Notes: generated by a model not told the origin, from the letters alone. DNA of 64,000 bases from Methylocapsa sp. D3K7 (GCF_029855125.1 NZ_CP123229.1:620001-684000); one strand, 5' to 3'. Shown: positions 37,470-46,570, counted from the first letter of the stretch. Numbers and translations are program-made.

Positions 37470-37725
37470 AATGGATTTGATTAATTTTGCTATTATGGAT
37501 TGTTAAACTGCTTTTATTTGTTCAATGCTCCTTTGGCGCCTTCTCAGGTAAATCCCGATTTGCTCGATAGTTCCGAAGTCGGTGTTCGAGCTCGAAGACC
37601 ATTTTGAGCCGATCTTCGCGATATCGTTCGCGCTCAAAAGAACCGCTTTGTATGCCGTAGAAGAGACTTATCACTATATCCTACAACAGCTTTGTACTTG
37701 GTGTCGCTGCCATAGGTATATGCAC
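37470..37725. other. Spacer, AT-rich
   Basis: Nothing recognised. Confidence 0.35.
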
Positions 37726-37875
37726 TTAGTCCCCAATGACAGCTAGTACCGCCGGTACGACATTTCCGATCGCAGGACTCCTGCTTAGTGCAATAAATAA
37801 CGCGCCAACCAACGCGAGCGTTGTTGGATAAAGGAACTCGAAGACAGTGAACGATGCTGGGTTAAAGTCTTCCAT
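37726..37875 (-). CDS. Small membrane protein (49 aa)
   Basis: MEDFNPASFTVFEFLYPTTL, ALVGALFIALSRSPAIGNVV, PAVLAVIGD. One or two hydrophobic helices. ATG 37875, stop TAA at 37726. Protein-like, but no family known to me. Confidence 0.4.
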   Translation of the reverse strand: MEDFNPASFTVFEFLYPTTLALVGALFIALSRSPAIGNVVPAVLAVIGD

Positions 37876-38129
37876 AAACTATCAGGCGCGTTTTTGAAAC
37901 CAACGTTTCAGCATTTATGTACCGTGTTGATCAAAAGGACTGTAGATTTCCGGAGATTTTGGCTCATAAGTGTACATGTCTTCTGGAGGTCTATATGTGA
38001 ACGCGCGGAAGCGAAACAGAAAATCACTCGCGGGCGCTGCCTGAGTTAAAGGCCCCACCATAAAGGCACAGAGCCCTAAGTTTGCGCACGCATTGAAAAA
38101 GTTTTTTTCTGCATCGGCGAGCAATTTCG

Positions 38130-38384
38130 ATGCGCAAATGGCTGCGCATGCCGTTTTTGACAACAACAGCGCCTGCGATCGACCTGATCACGTTGGTCAG
38201 ATGGCTCTCCTTGGTCATCGGCCTGATCCGCATGGTCTTCCCGATGAAGTTGGCTGCAATCATGCCGAAATCCGCGCCGACATTGCTGAACATGATACCT
38301 GCCGTTGTTGCGATCTTCTTGCTGATCGGCAGCGTACTTTCGTCAGGGCCTACGTTCGCGATTGAGCGCCGCGCGCGACTTTGA
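38130..38384 (+). CDS. Possible small membrane protein
   Basis: 84 residues, hydrophobic (LITLVRWLSLVIGLIRMVFP, NMIPAVVAIFLLIGSVLSSG). Overlaps no better candidate, but the start is weak and the other strand is also open. Low confidence. Confidence 0.25.
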   Translation: MRKWLRMPFLTTTAPAIDLITLVRWLSLVIGLIRMVFPMKLAAIMPKSAPTLLNMIPAVVAIFLLIGSVLSSGPTFAIERRARL

Positions 38385-38392
38385 GAAGTGAC

Positions 38393-38833
38393 ATGCGGCA
38401 GGACGATGATCCTTTCGACCTCCAGCGCTTCGTGGATGCGCAGAACCCCGTCATCGACGACGTGCTTTTCGAATTGCGGGCGGGGCGGAAACGGAGTCAC
38501 TGGATGTGGTTCGTCTTCCCGCAGATCGAGGGGCTTGGCTCCAGTCCGATGGCGCAAAGATACGCGATCGGCTCACGCGCGGAGGCCGTGGCCTATTTGA
38601 AACATCCCATCCTTGGCAACAGGCTTCGCGAATGCGTGCGTTTGGTCGTTGCCACAAGCCGCCCGATCGCCGAGGTCTTTGGTCATTCCGACGGCCTGAA
38701 GTTCAGATCATGCGTGACGCTGTTCGCCGCCACCGCGCCGGGCGAAGCCAGCTTCGTCGAGGCGCTGAGCGCCTGCTGCGACGGAAGAACCGACCCGTCG
38801 ACACTCGAAAAGCTTGCGTCGCTCGGTCGTTGA
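38393..38833 (+). CDS. DUF1810 protein
   Basis: 146 residues from ATG 38393. DUF1810 motifs: FDLQRFVDAQNPVIDDVLFE, SHWMWFVFPQIEGLG, KHPILGNRLRECVRLVVATS, FGHSDGLKFRSCVTLFAATA. A small family related to the calpastatin-like group, function unknown. Confidence 0.92.
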   Translation: MRQDDDPFDLQRFVDAQNPVIDDVLFELRAGRKRSHWMWFVFPQIEGLGSSPMAQRYAIGSRAEAVAYLKHPILGNRLRECVRLVVATSRPIAEVFGHSDGLKFRSCVTLFAATAPGEASFVEALSACCDGRTDPSTLEKLASLGR

Positions 38834-39140
38834 TGTCGGGTGTGGGTCATTTGCGTCGTTCTCCGCGCCTCCCACGTGAGTCGGCTCATCCTTCAATTGC
38901 AGACTTGATGTTTCAGCGCCGTGAATAGGCGAGGAGCGCCATCTAGTGGATTTCGTCAACTACCTATCTGTGCTCATGAGCAGGTCCCGAGCGAGGCTTT
39001 CGAGTGACCTACAAACTTCTGCGTTCTGCTTCTCGGCGTATGGCATGTCCGTGATCTTTGCATAATGCAGATGCACCGAAAGACGTAGAGAGACGGCAAG
39101 ACCAACATGAAAGCGTTTGGCAAGGGGACCTCCACCGAGA

Positions 39141-40469
39141 TCACCAAGTCGCGAACATGATCGCGACAGCGACGGCCATCACTGTGGTAGACAGCCAACC
39201 CATCGCCCAGAGCATTCGCGGCAGAGTGAATTTCCCCATGATACGCTCCTGCATGGCCATGATCATGATCACTACCATCAGCGGCACTGCCACGACACCG
39301 TTCAGCACCGCAGCCCAGAACAATGCCCTAATCGGGTCGATATCGACGAAATTGATCAAGACGCCGACGACCGTCGCCACCCCAATGGTGCCGTAGAATG
39401 CCTTCGCCTCGAGAGGTCGCCGATCCAGTCCGGTCGTCCAACCCATTGCCTCTCCCAGCGCATAGGCCGCTGAACCCGCCAACACCGGAACCGCGAGCAG
39501 ACCTATACCTATAATGCCAGCGGCGAATACCGCGAAAGTGAACACACCCGCTATCGGACGCAGCGCTTCCGCCGCCTGCGCGGAAGTTTGAATATCGGTG
39601 ATTCCATGGAAATGGAGAGTCGCCGCAGTGGTAACGATAATGAACAGGCTGATGAGGTTTGACAAACCCATGCCCAGATAAGTGTCCAGCCGAATGCGGC
39701 CAATCTCTGCGCTCGCTTCCTCTGGGGCTTCGAGCAATGGATGGGCACGGGAATCAACGCGTTCGTCCTCCGCCTCTTGCGAGGACTGCCAGAAGAAGCA
39801 GTAGGGCGTTATGGTGGTGCCCAACACGGCAACGATCGTGACGATGTAGTCCTTTTGCCAAACGAAGCTCGGAACGAAAGTGTGGTAAGCGACCTCCCGC
39901 CAGGGGACGTCGACCACAAGGGCGGTGGCAACATAGGCCAACAGCGAAAGTGTCGTCCATTTTAGGATCTCGACGTAACGCGCGTAGCGGGAGAAGATCT
40001 CGAGCAAAATACAGCCCACAGCGAAGGCAACAACATAGAGATGTGCCGGACCGCCAATCAAGAGCCGTAGCGCCTCGCCCATGGCACCGAGATCAGCACC
40101 GAGATTGATGGTGTTGGCGACGAGCAGCAGGAGGACGATGGCGCGCAAGAGCCACGGTGAGTAATGCCGCCGGATGTTGCCAGCGATCCCCTGGCCGGTG
40201 ACTCGGCCGATACGGGCGCAGACCTCCTGGATGGCGGCGATCAACGGAAAACTAAACAGCATAACCCAGGTCATGCTATAGCCGAATTGAGCGCCAGTCT
40301 GGGAGTAGGTCGCGATGCCGCTTGGATCGTCGTCGGAGGCGCCTGTGATTAGTCCCGGGCCAAGGAGAGCGAGCAGACCGCGCTTGCGGGCGGTCGGGAG
40401 CGCAAGTTGCCGAGCAAGTCGCGGTGGGCAGGGGAGCGCTCGTGGATGGTTCAGTTCCGGCTTGGTCAT
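39141..40469 (-). CDS. NRAMP-related divalent metal transporter
   Basis: 442 residues from ATG 40469 (MTKPELNHPRALP); about 11 membrane helices. The metal-site motif in helix 1 reads DDDPSGI rather than the DPGN of manganese/iron NRAMPs, and helix 6 reads TITPYCFFWQ without the MPH methionine. As I recall, such changes occur in NRAMP-related magnesium transporters, so the substrate may be a harder ion than Mn2+ or Fe2+. ATG chosen as the one closest to the conserved N-terminus; 40547 is also in frame. Confidence 0.88.
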   Translation of the reverse strand: MTKPELNHPRALPCPPRLARQLALPTARKRGLLALLGPGLITGASDDDPSGIATYSQTGAQFGYSMTWVMLFSFPLIAAIQEVCARIGRVTGQGIAGNIRRHYSPWLLRAIVLLLLVANTINLGADLGAMGEALRLLIGGPAHLYVVAFAVGCILLEIFSRYARYVEILKWTTLSLLAYVATALVVDVPWREVAYHTFVPSFVWQKDYIVTIVAVLGTTITPYCFFWQSSQEAEDERVDSRAHPLLEAPEEASAEIGRIRLDTYLGMGLSNLISLFIIVTTAATLHFHGITDIQTSAQAAEALRPIAGVFTFAVFAAGIIGIGLLAVPVLAGSAAYALGEAMGWTTGLDRRPLEAKAFYGTIGVATVVGVLINFVDIDPIRALFWAAVLNGVVAVPLMVVIMIMAMQERIMGKFTLPRMLWAMGWLSTTVMAVAVAIMFATW

Positions 40470-40550
40470 TGAAAATCCAGCAATGGAAACGGGCTGATAG
40501 ACTTTAGCGATACGTTGTCCCATGGGCCTGATTTGCCCGGGCGACAAGTA

Positions 40551-40630
40551 TCCTAAGGCATAGAAATATAGACGTGCACCCCGAGAGCGCCCGGCCCTAT
40601 TGACAAGTAAAACCTACGAACGTGACACGG
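40551..40630 (+). repeat. Crp/Fnr leader module, orphan copy C
   Basis: Reads CTAAGGCATAGAAATATAGA...CTATTGACAAGTAAAAC...CGTGACA, matching the leaders of the Crp/Fnr genes at 45902 and 48208 and the copy at 60241. No Crp gene follows; it is an orphan remnant between nramp and the YXWGXW gene. Confidence 0.6.
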
Positions 40631-40801
40631 CCGTTCTCGATCTGCGGCCGAGACGATGCATTGACGGTTTGATCCATGTCACCAGATTTCTGGCGGCGCG
40701 TGTGAATCCTATGTCAGTGTCAGAGCACTAGAGGCCGCTTGACTCAGCCGAGTCAAGCGGGCGGCCTCAGCGGTCGCCCCAAGGAATACCGCAACAAAAC
40801 T

Positions 40802-41890
40802 TCATTCCCTACTTGGCATAGCGTGCTCTGCCTGCGGTGGATGCGGGGGATGCGGCGCAGGGCGCACAGCATGCTCTGCTTGCGGCGGCGGCGCAGGATG
40901 CGGCGCAGCGGGCACAGCGCGCTCTCCTTGCGGCGGAGGCACAAGACGAGGCGCGAGGGGCAGAGCGTGCTCTATCTGCGGCGGAAGCACAAGATGAGGC
41001 GCAGAGGGCAGAGTGTGCTCTGCCTGCGGCGGCGGCGCAGGATGCGGCGCGGGAGGCAGAGTGTGCACTGCTTGCGGCGGAGGCGCAGGATGCGGCGCGG
41101 CGGGCAAAGCATGCTCTCCTTGCGGCAGGAGCACTGGATGCGGCAAGGGCTGAGGATGAGCTGAACCCGCCGCTTTTGCTGGCACAACTCCGGGGCCCTT
41201 CAGGACGCCTGGGTTCGCTGTTGCGGCGATCGGGGGAGCGCCATGGTTCGTCGACGCGAACAGAGAACGATCCTTGCTGGCGGCTTGAATGTGCTGCAAC
41301 TGAACAGGCGTAGCCGCGACATGTTCTTCCCTCGCGATTGCGAGTTCCTCGGGCCTCGGCTGCGCGACAATTCCGCCCGCTCCGCCATTGTAGCTGACGT
41401 TGTCGATCGTCTGATTCACAGTGACATTTTTGATGTAAACATTTGTAATGTTGACGTTCGTGACATTGTTGACAGTGCGATTGTAAAAGAAATTTCCATT
41501 ATTCCAGTATCCACCCTCGTAGCCGACGCCGGTGTAACCAAATCCATAAGCCACGCCGCCATAGAACCCGATGTGCGGAGCCCAATACCCTTCATGGAAC
41601 ACATAAACACCATCGTTCCAGCCCCAGTATCCTGGCGTCCAAAGTAGGCCAGGTCGCGGCGCGAGGACCCAGGTGCCCGGAACCCAATAATAGTCGTTGC
41701 CATCCCACGCCCAATAACCTGGCGTCCACATGTAATCCGGCTCCGGAATCGGCGGCTGTTCGTAAATAGGCAACGGTGGCGGAGGGATATCGACTCTGAT
41801 GACGAACTGCGCGGCGGCCTTAAACGAAAGTGCCGATGAAAAGCCAATACCGATTACAAAAGCCAACGCCAGAGAGTGAAGAATGCGCAT
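40802..41890 (-). CDS. YXWGXW-repeat exported protein with proline-rich repeats
   Basis: 362 residues. Signal peptide (MRILHSLALAFVIGIGFSSA then LSFKAAAQ). YXWGXW-type repeats at residues 55-110: MWTPGYWAWDGNDYYWVPG, LLWTPGYWGWNDGVYVFHEG, YWAPHIGFYGG. An Asn/Thr/Val-rich block follows (NNVTNVNITNVYIKNVTVNQ). From residue about 245 to the end there are seven 16-residue repeats of the type PHPAPPPQAEHxLPxA. Probable envelope or surface protein; function unknown. Confidence 0.85.
   Translation of the reverse strand: MRILHSLALAFVIGIGFSSALSFKAAAQFVIRVDIPPPPLPIYEQPPIPEPDYMWTPGYWAWDGNDYYWVPGTWVLAPRPGLLWTPGYWGWNDGVYVFHEGYWAPHIGFYGGVAYGFGYTGVGYEGGYWNNGNFFYNRTVNNVTNVNITNVYIKNVTVNQTIDNVSYNGGAGGIVAQPRPEELAIAREEHVAATPVQLQHIQAASKDRSLFASTNHGAPPIAATANPGVLKGPGVVPAKAAGSAHPQPLPHPVLLPQGEHALPAAPHPAPPPQAVHTLPPAPHPAPPPQAEHTLPSAPHLVLPPQIEHALPLAPRLVPPPQGERAVPAAPHPAPPPQAEHAVRPAPHPPHPPQAEHAMPSRE
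40810..41155. repeat. 48-bp tandem repeat array (7 units)
   Basis: Codes for the PHPAPPPQAEHALPxA repeats of the YXWGXW protein. Units are diverged (PHLVLPPQIEHALPLA, PRLVPPPQGERAVPAA and so on). Confidence 0.8.
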
Positions 41891-42096
41891 TCAGAAGTCC
41901 TCCTATAGCGCCCGTGGGAAGGCTCCAGCAGCAGCATTGTTGCATAGGTCCCTGATGTATGGACGCCGCTGCAGAAGCTCCTTTAGACTAAGCCGCTATA
42001 GGGAAATTGCGCCTAAAAGGCAGCGAGCATCTGTTTAGAACAGCGACCACGCCAGCGCTGCGAACCCCGTCGTCACGACGGTGGGCTCTCAGGCCT

Positions 42097-42142
42097 GTTT
42101 AAACATCGTCTTTCGGGCGTGTCGGGCTGGCGCCCGCCGGGC
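42097..42142 (+). repeat. 46-bp dispersed repeat, copy 1
   Basis: Starts GTTTAAACATCGTCTTTCGG and ends GGCGCCCGCCGGGC with GC-rich dyad symmetry. Copy 2 is at 45054-45099, with one mismatch. Confidence 0.75.
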
Positions 42143-42305
42143 GGCGCGGAGAGGGTGGGGTTGCGCGAGCCCCATCATGGAACCTGACGTGAAGGCTCGC
42201 CGCACAGCGACGCGTCGTTCTTTTCTGAGGGTCAAAAACCGCGCTTTCGCCTGGTAAGCTGGGACGTTTCCACGCAACTCAAAATTCTTGAATTATGCAG
42301 GAGCT

Positions 42306-42330
42306 GGAACGCTAGAAGGCTCATGGCGTT
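42306..42330 (+). promoter_or_regulatory. EcfG-type promoter
   Basis: GGAAC (42306-42310), 17 bases, GTT (42328-42330); about 150 bases before the ATG at 42478. Confidence 0.55.
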
Positions 42331-42477
42331 AGTGACCCACCCTGGAAGGAATTGTGTAATTCGCTTCAGCTGGTGGATTTGATGTGCCAAGCTCGGCGAG
42401 GGCATCCGGGCGAAGGCAGATATTGTGGAGAAGCCCAAGCCGAAGCCGAAGCCATCGCACTGAAAGGGTTTGACATC

Positions 42478-42564
42478 ATGGATACCCAGACGCTTGTCAT
42501 CATTATTGTTCTTGTTGTCCTCCTTGGCGGAGGCAGCTGGTACGGCCGGGGACGCTGGTTTTAG
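42478..42564 (+). CDS. Tiny membrane protein (28 aa)
   Basis: MDTQTLVIIIVLVVLLGGGS then WYGRGRWF. One membrane helix with a GGGxWYGRGRW end that I have seen in small rhizobial membrane peptides. Downstream of an EcfG-type promoter. Confidence 0.6.
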   Translation: MDTQTLVIIIVLVVLLGGGSWYGRGRWF

Positions 42565-42734
42565 GCGGCAGGCAGGGTGCCCGTCGCGGATCATATTGGA
42601 ATTTAATGACGCGGCTCCGAGGATCTAACCATTGGCGTAGAGGGCGCGACCCCGTCACCGGGCCGCGCCCCCCGCGTCGCGAATCGTAGGGATAGGTGAA
42701 GCGGTCGAAAATACCCGAACTGGAGAATACCCTG

Positions 42735-42863
42735 ATGAAACCACTCACAATAGCATTTATTGGTGCGCTTATCGTTGCTGTGGCTGTGGTCGGATATCTT
42801 TATTATCAAAGGACGAGGAGCGACATCAGAATCCAAGTGCCCAAAGTCGAGCTGAAGCGCTAG
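42735..42863 (+). CDS. Small membrane-anchored protein (42 aa)
   Basis: MKPLTIAFIGALIVAVAVVG, YLYYQRTRSDIRIQVPKVEL, KR. N-terminal helix plus short basic tail, a layout known in Rhizobiales. ATG 42735. Confidence 0.55.
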   Translation: MKPLTIAFIGALIVAVAVVGYLYYQRTRSDIRIQVPKVELKR

Positions 42864-43184
42864 CGGATTGACACTCGTTCGGGAGTGAAGGGGCACTGTT
42901 GGCATTAAGCCGCGTTGGGCGAAAATGTGGAAAATCGCCAATTGAATTCACTGAGCTTTTCCGTCACGTTTTGGCCGATTTTTCGCGAATGCAACAGTGC
43001 CAAATAAAAAGGTAAATGAAAGACAGTGGAAAGAGAGCCGTTATCGGGTTGCTTCCACTAAAAGAAAAATAAAGACAGCGCCGATTCTGAAGCCGGAGTG
43101 ATTAACGCATGGGGGTTCTTGAGTTTTGCACAAACAGAAAAGAATCGCCGTCCTGAAGAGGACGGCGAAAAGGCTCGTTGAGTT

Positions 43185-43631
43185 CTAGGCCGACAATTCG
43201 TCACGAAGCTTGCGGATTCGATCATGGTTTTCTTTGAGACCCGCGAATTGCTGCGTGACCAACGATTTGATAGCCGGAGGAAGATCAAGAGCAATTGCTT
43301 TCTCGTAAATTTTCTTGGCTTCGTCCTCAGCTCGTTCACATTGCTCAAGCACCGCTTTTTCGCTATGACCTGACAGAGTGGATACGAGATCGGTCCACAC
43401 TCGATAAAGCGCACCCGAAACTGAACCGCCGGAAGCGGGCTCGCCGCCGAGCTTTCGGATTTCAGCCGCCAACTCCGTGGCACCCCCTTCGCAACGCCGC
43501 GCACCAGCTTCAAAGACGGGGACAAGCTTCGTGCTCTTCACGTCCTTTGCACAAGCACGAAAACCCTTTGTGCCATCGTGACACGTTTGAAGGAGTTCGT
43601 TCAGCGTTGTTATGACTTTTTGTGTTTCCAT
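43185..43631 (-). CDS. DUF2383 / PA2169-type protein (paralogue)
   Basis: 148 residues from ATG 43631. Motifs in the same order as in the 22132 gene: DGTKGFRACAKDV, FEAGARRCEGGATELAAEIR, GGEPASGGSVSGALYRVWTD, LEQCERAEDEAKKIYEKAIA, VTQQFAGLKENHDRIRKLRD. A likely helical-bundle stress protein. Confidence 0.88.
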   Translation of the reverse strand: METQKVITTLNELLQTCHDGTKGFRACAKDVKSTKLVPVFEAGARRCEGGATELAAEIRKLGGEPASGGSVSGALYRVWTDLVSTLSGHSEKAVLEQCERAEDEAKKIYEKAIALDLPPAIKSLVTQQFAGLKENHDRIRKLRDELSA

Positions 43632-43960
43632 TTCCAGCTCCTTTGATAGGCGTGGCCACAGTTATTCCCAATAATTACCATCCCTGATAAAGACCTTCAT
43701 GTGCGTTGTTTTCGCCTGTCCAACTTTATGAAACGCAACGAAGGCGTCGCGGACCTGACTGAACAAACGGGGCGGGAGGTAGCCGAATTCATAGTTGTCG
43801 GTTCTCGGCACTTTTCTCAGATCACGGCCCGTCCTTTCAGCCCTCTTCGAGTCTGGCCCGATGTTCGTCATGCCAGAGGCATGCGTAGGAGGCGGTGCAT
43901 TGTTATTGACCTAGACTCAACAGTCGTGTCCGCAACATCTTTGTCACAGCAATGTATCGT

Positions 43961-44215
43961 TTATTTTCCCGAGGGGGCAGCTGCTCCGCCTTGGGTCCCG
44001 GGCATCGCCTCAACACCGGCTCCGCCGCCGACTGCGCCGCCCTCGCGGCGCTGTTGGTCGCTTTCATACCTTTTTTCAGTAGAGGTGCTCGGTTCGACGT
44101 TTTTTCCCGCCGCAGGACCGGTTGTAGTGCCAGTCTCCTGCGCAAAGGCAACGCCGCTCACGAAGAGCGACGCGACCGTGCAAAGCGTCAGCCTCAGAGA
44201 AGCACGAATGGCCAT
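43961..44215 (-). CDS. Small secreted protein with GPAAGKNVEPST motif
   Basis: 84 residues: signal peptide MAIRASLRLTLCTVASLFVS then GVAFA, mature part TGTTTGPAAGKNVEPSTSTE and a glycine-rich tail ending PSGK. Paralogue at 50832-51107 shares the motif and the PxSGK end; a 33-bp stretch coding the motif is nearly identical in both. Function unknown. Confidence 0.65.
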   Translation of the reverse strand: MAIRASLRLTLCTVASLFVSGVAFAQETGTTTGPAAGKNVEPSTSTEKRYESDQQRREGGAVGGGAGVEAMPGTQGGAAAPSGK

Positions 44216-44563
44216 GAAGTTTTCCTTGCCTTTCTATGCGCCATTTACCAACGTCGAGGCGGGACATTGGTTGCGTCTGGACCCCGACAACCCCCTTTCA
44301 TGGAGAACTTCAAGATCGGTCTTTAGGGGCACAAATCGTCAATATAAGCTTGTAAAACAAGTGCTTACCGCGCGTCCCATATATCTTGATTTTCGCACGG
44401 CTCGCTAAGTAAGGATTCATAAGGTTTATCGAAACAGCATAAGCTTAGTAGTCTCGATAAACCTTCCTGAAGCCATGTCGCGATGGAGGCTTCAAGGAAA
44501 TGCCCGGCTCAGCATTGCTCCATCTCCGTTCTGTTTAAACGCACATTCGATTTAGAGTTGATG

Positions 44564-44992
44564 TCACTTGTCTTTGACGATCCAAACGCCTTTGACTTTA
44601 TCGAACGAAACGCCTGGCGCGGACTTGAGTGCGTCCTTTGTCGCATCGATCGTCAGCCAAATTTTACTTTCTTTTTCAGTTGCTTTGATAGCTTCAAAAG
44701 GTACAGCGACTTCCTTGTCGCCTATGCCAAGAAATCCTCCAACCGAGATAATTACAGCTTCGACGTTACCGCTTCTATCGAGGAGAAGATCTTCAACTTT
44801 GCCGACTTTCTTCTCGTTAGGATCATAGATGGCCTGTGTGTGAAGATTAGAAACGAGCAGTGCATCCTTTGGGAGCGATTTCAAGAAATCGCCGGTGACT
44901 GCAGCGTCATGCTCGGCAGTCGCGATTTGCGACGAAACCGCTACTACAAGGAAAGTCAGAACGCCTACGAAGAGAGTTTTTTTCACTTCCAT
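44564..44992 (-). CDS. Exported PRC-barrel protein
   Basis: 142 residues. Signal peptide MEVKKTLFVGVLTFLVVAVS to ATA; PRC-barrel domain: NLHTQAIYDPNEKKVGKVED, LLLDRSGNVEAVIISVGGFL, GIGDKEVAVPFEAIK. Exact EcfG-type promoter with its −10 24 bases upstream of the ATG. Confidence 0.9.
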   Translation of the reverse strand: MEVKKTLFVGVLTFLVVAVSSQIATAEHDAAVTGDFLKSLPKDALLVSNLHTQAIYDPNEKKVGKVEDLLLDRSGNVEAVIISVGGFLGIGDKEVAVPFEAIKATEKESKIWLTIDATKDALKSAPGVSFDKVKGVWIVKDK

Positions 44993-45015
44993 TCTCCATT
45001 GTTGAGGAGTGACTT

Positions 45016-45040
45016 AACCTCTGGCTCGGGAAAATGTTCC
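45016..45040 (-). promoter_or_regulatory. EcfG-type promoter
   Basis: Minus strand GGAAC (45040-45036), 17 bases, GTT (45018-45016). Confidence 0.75.
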
Positions 45041-45053
45041 ACATGATCAAGGC

Positions 45054-45099
45054 GTTTAAACAACGTCTTTCGGGCGTGTCGGGCTGGCGCCCGCCGGGC
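45054..45099 (+). repeat. 46-bp dispersed repeat, copy 2
   Basis: GTTTAAACAACGTCTTTCGG to GGCGCCCGCCGGGC, as at 42097-42142. The two copies flank 42.1-45.1 kb in the same orientation. Confidence 0.75.
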
Positions 45100-45332
45100 C
45101 ATATTCGGCTCGCGCCTCACCGAGACTGAAGTCTCGGCCATAAGGCCTGTCCGCCGAAGCCTCGGCGCGGGTAAGTAGGCGTCGTCAGCCTCCGGCTGGC
45201 TTTGTCCCGTTTTCAAGGCGGTGCTGCGCCCTTTTTCAAGTCGGGGCTGCGCCCCAGGCCGTCAAGGCCACGCCCTTGCGGTCGGTTCTGCCGATGTCCC
45301 CATCTTTCACTTCGCTGCAAGACGGCTGCGCC

Positions 45333-45769
45333 GCCGACAATGGCTCCAGCTACATCTCGGCGGATCTCGCCGAATGGCTCGACGGTCAAGACATGGAGCA
45401 TGTCCGCGGCGCGCCTTATCACCCCATGACGCAAGGCAAGATCGAGCGCTGGCATCAGACGTTGAAAAACCGCATCCTGCTCGAGAACTATTACCTGCCG
45501 GGCGATCTCGAAGCTCAGATCGAGGCTTTCGTCGCTGGCTACAATCATCTGCGATATCATGAGAGCATCGGCAATCTGACGCCCGCCGACGTCTACTTCG
45601 GGCGAGGCCAGACCACTCTGATCGAAAGAGAAAGGATCAAACGACAGACAATTGCAAACCGCCGCTTGCTGCACCGTCGGAAAGCCGCATAACATCACAA
45701 ACCAGACGAGCCAGAGACTCTCTTATTTTAAGCCGCCGAATGTCTCAAAAACTCTGACGACGGACATCG
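45333..45769 (+). mobile_element. IS3-family transposase fragment (C-terminus)
   Basis: DNGSSYISADLAEWLDGQDM, HPMTQGKIERWHQTLKNRIL and GRGQTTLIERERIKRQTIAN, ending at 45690. Nearly identical to 58983-59413, including about 75 bases after the stop. Only the last third of the transposase is present. Confidence 0.85.
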
Positions 45770-45786
45770 GTAATATACATTACCGA
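45767..45786. promoter_or_regulatory. 20-bp palindrome, copy 1 (before crp/fnr gene)
   Basis: TCGGTAATATACATTACCGA: perfect arms with an off-centre base. About 115 bases before the Crp/Fnr start. The downstream leader (GCTAACAATCAAGA, GGAGGCTGA) also matches that of copy 2. Probable operator of an unknown regulator. Confidence 0.7.
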
Positions 45787-45901
45787 CAGCACCCCCTCCA
45801 AGGTGCTAACAATCAAGACAAGCAGGAGGCTGAAATAAGCTTTCTATCAAGGTTGTATTGGCTTGACGACGAGTCCGCGCTATCGACAAGTAAAACTGAA
45901 T

Positions 45902-46570
45902 GTGACAACGCTTCGACCGTCATTTGATCCGAAATCTTTTCTCGCCAAGGTTGGCGAGGGCCGAAGCATTGGTGAATACCGCAAGGATCAAATCGTCTTT
46001 TCCCAAGGAGACCCTGCGGGTGCGGTCTTCTACATCCAGAAGGGCAAGGTGAAAATTACCGTCGTTTCAGAGCAAGGCAAGGAAGCAGTCGTCGCAATTC
46101 TTGAAACGAACGAATTCTTCGGTGAAGGATGTCTTGCTGGGCAAGCTAAGCGCATAGCGACGGTCGCGACGATGACTGAATCCGTTATTGTCCGACTGGA
46201 CAAAGCCGCCATCATCCGCGTGATCCATCAGGAACCAGCGTTCTCAGAGATGTTTATTGCCTATCTTCTGGGCCGAACCATCCGCGTCGAAGCAGACCTC
46301 GTGGATCAGCTGTTCAATTCGAGTGAGAAACGTCTTGCCCGTATGCTCCTGCTGCTGGCGAACTTTGGCAAGGAAAGCAAACCGGAGCCACTGATCGCGA
46401 AAATCAGCCAGGAAACACTTGCGGAGATGATCGGAACGACCCGGTCCCGCGTGAGTTTTTTCATGAACAAATTTCGAAAACTGGGCTTTATTGACTACAA
46501 CGGCCACATCGAAGTTCACAGTTCATTGTTGAATGTCGTTCTGCACGATGAGCCGCACATCGAAACTTAA
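45902..46570 (+). CDS. Crp/Fnr-family transcription regulator
   Basis: 222 residues from a GTG at 45902 (a TTG at 45863 is upstream in frame). Cyclic-nucleotide-binding-type domain: EYRKDQIVFSQGDPAGAVFY, GKVKITVVSEQGKEAVVAIL, FFGEGCLAG. C-terminal HTH: ISQETLAEMIGTTRSRVSFF, MNKFRKLGFIDY. No Cys motif for an FeS cluster, so not a classic Fnr. The GACAAGTAAAAC leader module directly precedes the start. Confidence 0.9.
   Translation: MTTLRPSFDPKSFLAKVGEGRSIGEYRKDQIVFSQGDPAGAVFYIQKGKVKITVVSEQGKEAVVAILETNEFFGEGCLAGQAKRIATVATMTESVIVRLDKAAIIRVIHQEPAFSEMFIAYLLGRTIRVEADLVDQLFNSSEKRLARMLLLLANFGKESKPEPLIAKISQETLAEMIGTTRSRVSFFMNKFRKLGFIDYNGHIEVHSSLLNVVLHDEPHIET

Noticed and set aside
38024-38557. 177-codon minus-strand frame
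   Set aside because: Antisense of the DUF1810 gene over its 3' half and without protein-like motifs.
40810-41155. Possible CRISPR array (regularly spaced repeats)
   Set aside because: Units are contiguous with no unique spacers and encode protein repeats; no cas genes in the window.
40739-41313. Plus-strand Arg/Met- and Ala/Gln-rich repeat proteins
   Set aside because: Opposite-strand shadows of the PHPAPPPQAEH repeats of the YXWGXW gene.
42089-42277. Frames ending RRAPARHARKT(M/L)FK at 42.1 and 45.1 kb
   Set aside because: They only translate the 46-bp DNA repeat; not a protein family.
43662-43871. 69-residue minus-strand frame after the DUF2383 gene
   Set aside because: No family, no good ribosome site, composition unconvincing.
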